A stretch of 17,294 bases of DNA from Clostridia bacterium (GTDB lineage: Bacteria > Bacillota > Clostridia > Christensenellales > Aristaeellaceae). Location of the stretch: contig JAFSZW010000103.1 of NCBI GenBank assembly GCA_017458865.1, positions 1 to 17,294 of the forward strand, written 5' to 3'. A program made the position numbers and the translations under genes. Numbering within the stretch: position 1 is the stretch's first letter; each line of letters opens with the position of its first letter. The notes below the pieces were generated by a model. It was not told the DNA's origin, did not search any database, and saw only the letters and a list, made by a program, of their open reading frames with translations. Positions 13,822 to 17,294 of this stretch are shown here, piece by piece.

Positions 13822-15759
13822 TCAGGCAGCATTGTGGGTTTGCAGGAATCGCACAAACGCATCTTCCGGAAGGGGCTTTGAGTAGTAGAATCCCTGGATG
13901 TAATCACCGGCAAGGTTGCGGCAGGCATCAGTGGCTTCCTTTGTTTCAACGCCTTCAAACACCAGCTTTTTATGGATACCCTGCATCATGCGGACGGTGT
14001 ATTCAATGATGACCTCACCGTCTTTGGTAAACATATCATCCACCAGGCTCTTGTCAATTTTGATCATCTGCAGGGGCAGCGTCCGGAGCCGCTGGATATT
14101 GGAAAAGCCGACGCCGTAGTCATCCAGAGAGAAGGTATAGCCCATCCGGGCGAGCGTATTCAGGTTGATATCCATGATGCCGCTCAGATTGTCAAACATG
14201 GTCTCCGTAACCTCAAAGTTGATCTGGCGGGGCAGGACACCGTACTTTGTCTGGAGTCGGGTAACTGTATCAGGCAGATCCTGCTGCAGACACTGTGCGA
14301 CAGAGAGGTTGATTTCAATGTAATTCAGGCCAAGCGCTTCAATGTTGTGGCTGCTGATAAAGCGGTATACGGAATTCAGGATGATGTCCCCGATTGACAG
14401 CATGAGGCCGGAACTTTCAGCAGCCGGGATGAACAGGGCAGGTGAAATCAGGCCATATACCGGATCGTTGATTCTGGCGAGCGCCTCAGCTGACTGGAAT
14501 TTCTTTTCGTGAATGTTATAGATGGGCTGGTAGTACATCTCGAGCGTTCCCTCGGTAATGGCTCTGTTCAGGATCTCTTCCATATGGTTTATGATGTTGT
14601 AATCACGGGAATTTGCCATTTCAGAGGAGAGGAACACCGTCTGGTTATTGGAAAGAATCCGCGTAAACCGGTGGCCGAGGTTGAGGATATCCGTCAGGTC
14701 ACTGATATCGTCCGGAATTCGGATGATGCAGAACCGGGGATCAAAGCGAACGCCCTGCTCTGTAAAATGGCTCATCCTCTTGGAAACGGCCTCTATGAAC
14801 TGAGGCACCAGTCCTTCTGTATCGGCTTTCGGATCTTCCACAATGAGATAGAATGTCCCCGGACGTTCATAGTATAGCGTATGCGCTGTGTGAAAGGTGC
14901 TGAACAGCTTTTCGCCTTCATCCGCGATCTGCCGGATATAGAGTGCGAATTCATCTTCTCCGATATAGGTTCTGAGCTCTGCTGCGTTCAGCATCTGGAT
15001 GACCATGATCTGCACATGCTGTCCGGACAGAAGAATGTTTTTGAGGTCATACTGATAGGCTTTCCAGCTGGTTATATTAACACTTGCATCCAGCGTCTCC
15101 TCTGGCCGCATGACCAGCAGCATGATCATCAGCAGGCCGATTGCGGTTGAGAACATTTCAACGAGGTATTCCGGGATGATCAGCTGAATAAAAACCGCGA
15201 TGAAGGTGAGGACATAAACGGAGAGAAGCGCAATCCATTTGCCTGTTGTCAGATACCGTTTGGCACAGATACAGTATCCGCAGCCGAAAAGGCCGTAAAG
15301 TGCTGCAATGATATACAGGAGAATCAATGCAGGCCCCCGGCTGTATCCCTCCGCGGCTGTCACTGTGAAGACGTTGTGTGTGATGAAATTCTGACACAGG
15401 ATCAGCAGAAGAATGCTGTTTGGCAGCCAGACCAGGATGCGGATACGGCGCGGCCTGATGCGGTATTCGGTCCTTGTTGCGGCAAATACATATATCAGGT
15501 AGATGACCAGTGTAGCATTCCGCAGGAAAAGATAGGAATAGGAGATCAGGTTGCCCAGGACGACAGATGTTCCGCTGAGCGGCACCGGATTGACTGCAAA
15601 TTCCATTGCGATATCCAGTATGGTACATGCCAGCGAGGTGACATTTATGGTAATGAACACGCGGCTGGCATGATCTTTGGATATTTTGCGGATATAACAT
15701 GTCCAGAGGATCACGATATAAATCGGGATTGAACAGATGTCAAAAATGATATTGCGCAT
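13822..15759 (-). CDS. Membrane EAL-domain c-di-GMP phosphodiesterase with degenerate GGDEF
   Basis: A 645-residue sensor-effector. Residues about 4-218 hold some seven hydrophobic helices, a probable sensory membrane domain. A region at 235-380 is placed like a GGDEF domain but has no GGDEF motif; YERPGTFYLIVED (297-309) occupies its place, so cyclase activity is not expected. The EAL domain (about 390-640) keeps the catalytic set by spacing and motif: Glu425 in AEALARI, Asn484, Glu516, Asp546-Asp547 in LDDYGVGFSN, Lys567 in IKIDKS, Glu602 in EGVET and Gln622. It should therefore hydrolyse c-di-GMP to pGpG at the inner membrane face. The ATG has an AAAGGG site about 10 nt upstream. It is transcribed alone. 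The stimulus sensed is unknown. Confidence 0.92.
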   Translation of the reverse strand: MRNIIFDICSIPIYIVILWTCYIRKISKDHASRVFITINVTSLACTILDIAMEFAVNPVPLSGTSVVLGNLISYSYLFLRNATLVIYLIYVFAATRTEYRIRPRRIRILVWLPNSILLLILCQNFITHNVFTVTAAEGYSRGPALILLYIIAALYGLFGCGYCICAKRYLTTGKWIALLSVYVLTFIAVFIQLIIPEYLVEMFSTAIGLLMIMLLVMRPEETLDASVNITSWKAYQYDLKNILLSGQHVQIMVIQMLNAAELRTYIGEDEFALYIRQIADEGEKLFSTFHTAHTLYYERPGTFYLIVEDPKADTEGLVPQFIEAVSKRMSHFTEQGVRFDPRFCIIRIPDDISDLTDILNLGHRFTRILSNNQTVFLSSEMANSRDYNIINHMEEILNRAITEGTLEMYYQPIYNIHEKKFQSAEALARINDPVYGLISPALFIPAAESSGLMLSIGDIILNSVYRFISSHNIEALGLNYIEINLSVAQCLQQDLPDTVTRLQTKYGVLPRQINFEVTETMFDNLSGIMDINLNTLARMGYTFSLDDYGVGFSNIQRLRTLPLQMIKIDKSLVDDMFTKDGEVIIEYTVRMMQGIHKKLVFEGVETKEATDACRNLAGDYIQGFYYSKPLPEDAFVRFLQTHNAA

Positions 15760-15800
15760 AAAATCGCTGCCCTTTCAGAGAGATCTGGAGGACCGATAAC

Positions 15801-15829
15801 AGTATACCATAAAGTTCCCTTTTTGACAC
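15801..15829 (-). promoter_or_regulatory. Extended -10 promoter of the EAL gene
   Basis: On the minus strand TGGTATACT gives an extended -10 (TATACT at 15806-15801, TG at 15809-15808). The -35 hexamer 17 bp upstream (TGTCAA) is poor. The extended -10 could make up for it. The start would be near 15794, with a leader of about 35 nt. Confidence 0.55.
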
Positions 15830-15946
15830 TGTTTTTTTTCAAGATGAAGGCGTAATTTCTGAAAAACGAAACAAGGGATGCAGGAGTCGCCAGAAAATGG
15901 GAAACGCTGTTGATTATCCGACATCTGTTTTCAGGAAAAGCAGGGC
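15830..15946. other. Divergent intergenic region between EAL and P-loop/CYTH genes
   Basis: No gene seen. The segment has a run of eight T (about 15832-15839) and otherwise ordinary sequence. It separates the two divergent promoters. No c-di-GMP riboswitch signature was recognised here or in the downstream leaders. Confidence 0.35.
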
Positions 15947-15975
15947 TTGACGTTTGCACGCTTTGAACATATACT
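15947..15975 (+). promoter_or_regulatory. Promoter of the P-loop/CYTH gene
   Basis: -35 TTGACG (15947-15952), 17-bp spacer, -10 TATACT (15970-15975). The transcript would start near 15983, leaving a leader of about 135 nt. Just before the ribosome site the leader can form a short GCTGC/GCAGC hairpin. Confidence 0.7.
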
Positions 15976-16119
15976 GACCATGAGGAGTGGATTCTGCAAT
16001 GCATCCGAACTGATCGTAGAACCCGGATTGACGTACAGGGCAGCATCCAGGACGGATATATGCAAATTCAGAAATGCGATAAGCATAGCTGCTGTGCTGC
16101 AGCAAAGGAAGGCTTGAAA

Positions 16120-17211
16120 ATGAAGATTACAAAGATCGTAATTACCGGCGGTCCCTGTGCCGGAAAGACAACGGCAATGAGCTGGATCCAGAATGCCTTT
16201 ACGAAAAAAGGCTATATGGTGCTGTTTGTCGATGAAACGGCCACTGAGCTGATCAGCGGCGGCGCACCCTGGAAGTATACCAGATGCAACAGGGACTACC
16301 AGTACCGCCTGACCGAACTGATGATGGCTAAGGAAAATGCCTTTGAGGAGATTGCGAAGACGTTCGACGCAGAAAAGGTTCTGATTGTCTGTGACCGCGG
16401 TGCGCTTGACAACAGGGCTTATATGAACGATGAGGAATTCCAATATGTCCTCGGTAAGCTTAATACCAATGAGATTGAGCTTCGCGATCATTATGATGCT
16501 GTCTTCCATCTGGTGACGGCAGCTAAGGGCGCGGAACAGTTCTACACGCTGGCCAACAATGCTGCACGGTATGAAACCATTGAGGAAGCAGTGCGCGTGG
16601 ATGATGGCCTGATTGCGGCATGGACAGGGCATCCTCATCTCAGGATCATTGACAACCGATACAATTTCGATGAGAAGATGCTAGCGCTGATCACGGAAAT
16701 CTCTACATTTCTCGGTGAGCCAAAGCCGCTGGGGACGAGGCGGAAATACCTGATCGGTTACCCGGATGTTCAGGCGCTGATGAAGCGGCCGAACTGTCAG
16801 AGCGTTGATATCTTACAGACGTATCTGAAGAGCGAAGTCCCGGGTGAGATGATCCGGATCAGGCAGCGCGGCCTCCATGGCAATTATGTTTATTTCATGA
16901 CCCGCAAGCGCAACATTGAGGGGATGAAGCGGATTGAGATGGAGGAACGCCTGACAAAGAACGAGTACCTGGAACTGCTGATGCAGGCAGACCAGAATTA
17001 TCGTTCAATCCGCAAGCAGCGGTACTGTCTCAGCGAGAATGGGCTGTATTACAACATAGACATCTATCCGCAGTGGAATGATGTTGCGATCATGGAAATT
17101 GAACTGTACAGCGAGAACGATGCTGTAATCATGCCGGATGGCATCCAGGTCATCCGGGAGGTGACAGGCGAGGAAGAATTCACCAATCCCTATATTGCAA
17201 GAATCAGATGA
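16120..17211 (+). CDS. P-loop ATPase fused to CYTH-like domain (TTD14-like)
   Basis: A 363-residue two-domain protein. Residues 1-200 form an AAA_28/NadR-like P-loop domain: Walker A GGPCAGKT (10-17) and a Walker B-like VLIVCDRG with Asp92 (87-94). Residues about 205-350 resemble a CYTH fold, with RIRQRG (245-250), YVYFMTRKR (257-264 and next), RIEMEERLT (271-279) and a closing MEIEL (325-329). The canonical ExExK entry motif is replaced: GTRRKYL (205-211) keeps only the lysine. The same domain order occurs in the eukaryotic TTD14 protein, which binds GTP and phosphatidic acid. Function in bacteria is not established. The frame is open to an ATG at 16060, but the ATG at 16120 has AAAGGAAGG 7 nt upstream and begins right at the P-loop strand. 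It stands alone with its own promoter and terminator. Confidence 0.88.
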   Translation: MKITKIVITGGPCAGKTTAMSWIQNAFTKKGYMVLFVDETATELISGGAPWKYTRCNRDYQYRLTELMMAKENAFEEIAKTFDAEKVLIVCDRGALDNRAYMNDEEFQYVLGKLNTNEIELRDHYDAVFHLVTAAKGAEQFYTLANNAARYETIEEAVRVDDGLIAAWTGHPHLRIIDNRYNFDEKMLALITEISTFLGEPKPLGTRRKYLIGYPDVQALMKRPNCQSVDILQTYLKSEVPGEMIRIRQRGLHGNYVYFMTRKRNIEGMKRIEMEERLTKNEYLELLMQADQNYRSIRKQRYCLSENGLYYNIDIYPQWNDVAIMEIELYSENDAVIMPDGIQVIREVTGEEEFTNPYIARIR

Positions 17212-17219
17212 GCATAAAG

Positions 17220-17246
17220 AAACAGCCCGGCATGCCGGGCTGTTTT
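17220..17246 (+). terminator. Terminator after the P-loop/CYTH gene, probably bidirectional
   Basis: A near-perfect palindrome, AACAGCCCGGC with its complement around an AT centre, followed by TTTT on the plus strand. On the minus strand it is followed by TTTCTTTATG, so it could also end a gene arriving from the right edge. Confidence 0.88.
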
Positions 17247-17251
17247 GATAA

Positions 17252-17294
17252 TCAGAATGGGAAGTTGAGTCCCTGCCGTTTTGCCATTTCCCTC
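17252..17294 (-). CDS. Possible C-terminal end of a minus-strand gene
   Basis: Read on the minus strand the last 43 nt encode ...REMAKRQGLNFPF followed by TGA at 17254-17252. The tail lies just before a hairpin with a T-rich flank in its direction, which is the usual layout for convergent genes. Only 13 residues are visible, so the family cannot be named and the call rests mainly on position. Confidence 0.35.
   Translation of the reverse strand, partial: REMAKRQGLNFPF

Noticed and set aside
16060..16119. 20-residue N-terminal extension of the P-loop/CYTH protein
   Set aside because: The ATG at 16120 has AAAGGAAGG at good distance and starts directly at the P-loop beta strand; the extension looks like leader sequence.
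15760..16119. c-di-GMP riboswitch next to the EAL gene
   Set aside because: The EAL leader is only about 35 nt, and the divergent leader shows none of the conserved GEMM sequence blocks.
1..17294. CRISPR arrays, insertion sequences, prophage or toxin-antitoxin genes
   Set aside because: No spaced direct repeats, transposase or integrase motifs, terminal inverted repeats or phage-like genes were seen on either strand.

Overview
The window looks like a chromosomal segment of a Gram-positive bacterium of the phylum Bacillota (Firmicutes), probably an anaerobic gut- or oral-type member of Clostridia or Erysipelotrichia. This placement is an inference. It rests on strong AGGAGG-type ribosome sites, TTG starts, sigma-A-type promoters with 17-bp spacers, a HTH-carrying BirA next to AcpS and NnrDE, a ferredoxin-type DUF362 protein, and a membrane EAL protein. 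Base composition looks roughly half G+C. I see no phage genes, transposase, CRISPR array or integrase. This is mostly housekeeping and envelope DNA with a few poorly characterised genes.

Layout. (1) 1-2341, minus strand: a compact three-gene operon (alpha/beta hydrolase, esterase-family hydrolase, ATP-grasp enzyme cut by the left edge), read from a promoter at 2597-2625 through a leader of about 250 nt. (2) 2710-7153, minus strand: a complete transcription unit with near-consensus promoter, moxR ATPase, DUF58 protein, a large membrane transglutaminase-like protein, and a hairpin terminator. The three genes are coupled by ATGA overlaps. (3) 7335-8196, minus strand: a single aquaporin gene with its own promoter and terminator. 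(4) 8403-11451, plus strand: birA, acpS and nnrDE, three cofactor-maintenance genes, ending in a terminator. (5) 11714-12011, plus strand: two tandem serine tRNAs (UGA, GCU) between a perfect-consensus promoter and a terminator. (6) 12108-13430, minus strand: a monocistronic DUF362/di-cluster ferredoxin protein. (7) 13740-15829, minus strand: a seven-helix membrane protein with a degenerate GGDEF region and a complete EAL (c-di-GMP phosphodiesterase) active site. (8) 15947-17246, plus strand: a P-loop ATPase fused to a CYTH-like domain, resembling the TTD14 architecture, followed by a hairpin that may serve both strands. A minus-strand gene tail may enter at the right edge.

How the parts work together. 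The moxR-DUF58-transglutaminase unit is a recurrent membrane-envelope module: a cytosolic AAA+ chaperone, a vWA-like adaptor and an outward-facing papain-fold enzyme. BirA, AcpS and NnrDE attach biotin, attach 4'-phosphopantetheine and repair damaged NAD(P)H. The least understood parts are the hydrolase/hydrolase/ATP-grasp operon, which has the enzyme set of a small condensation-plus-hydrolysis pathway, and the P-loop/CYTH protein, whose CYTH domain lacks the usual metal-binding glutamates at its start. No wholly new multi-gene system can be proved from sequence alone. These two are the best candidates.
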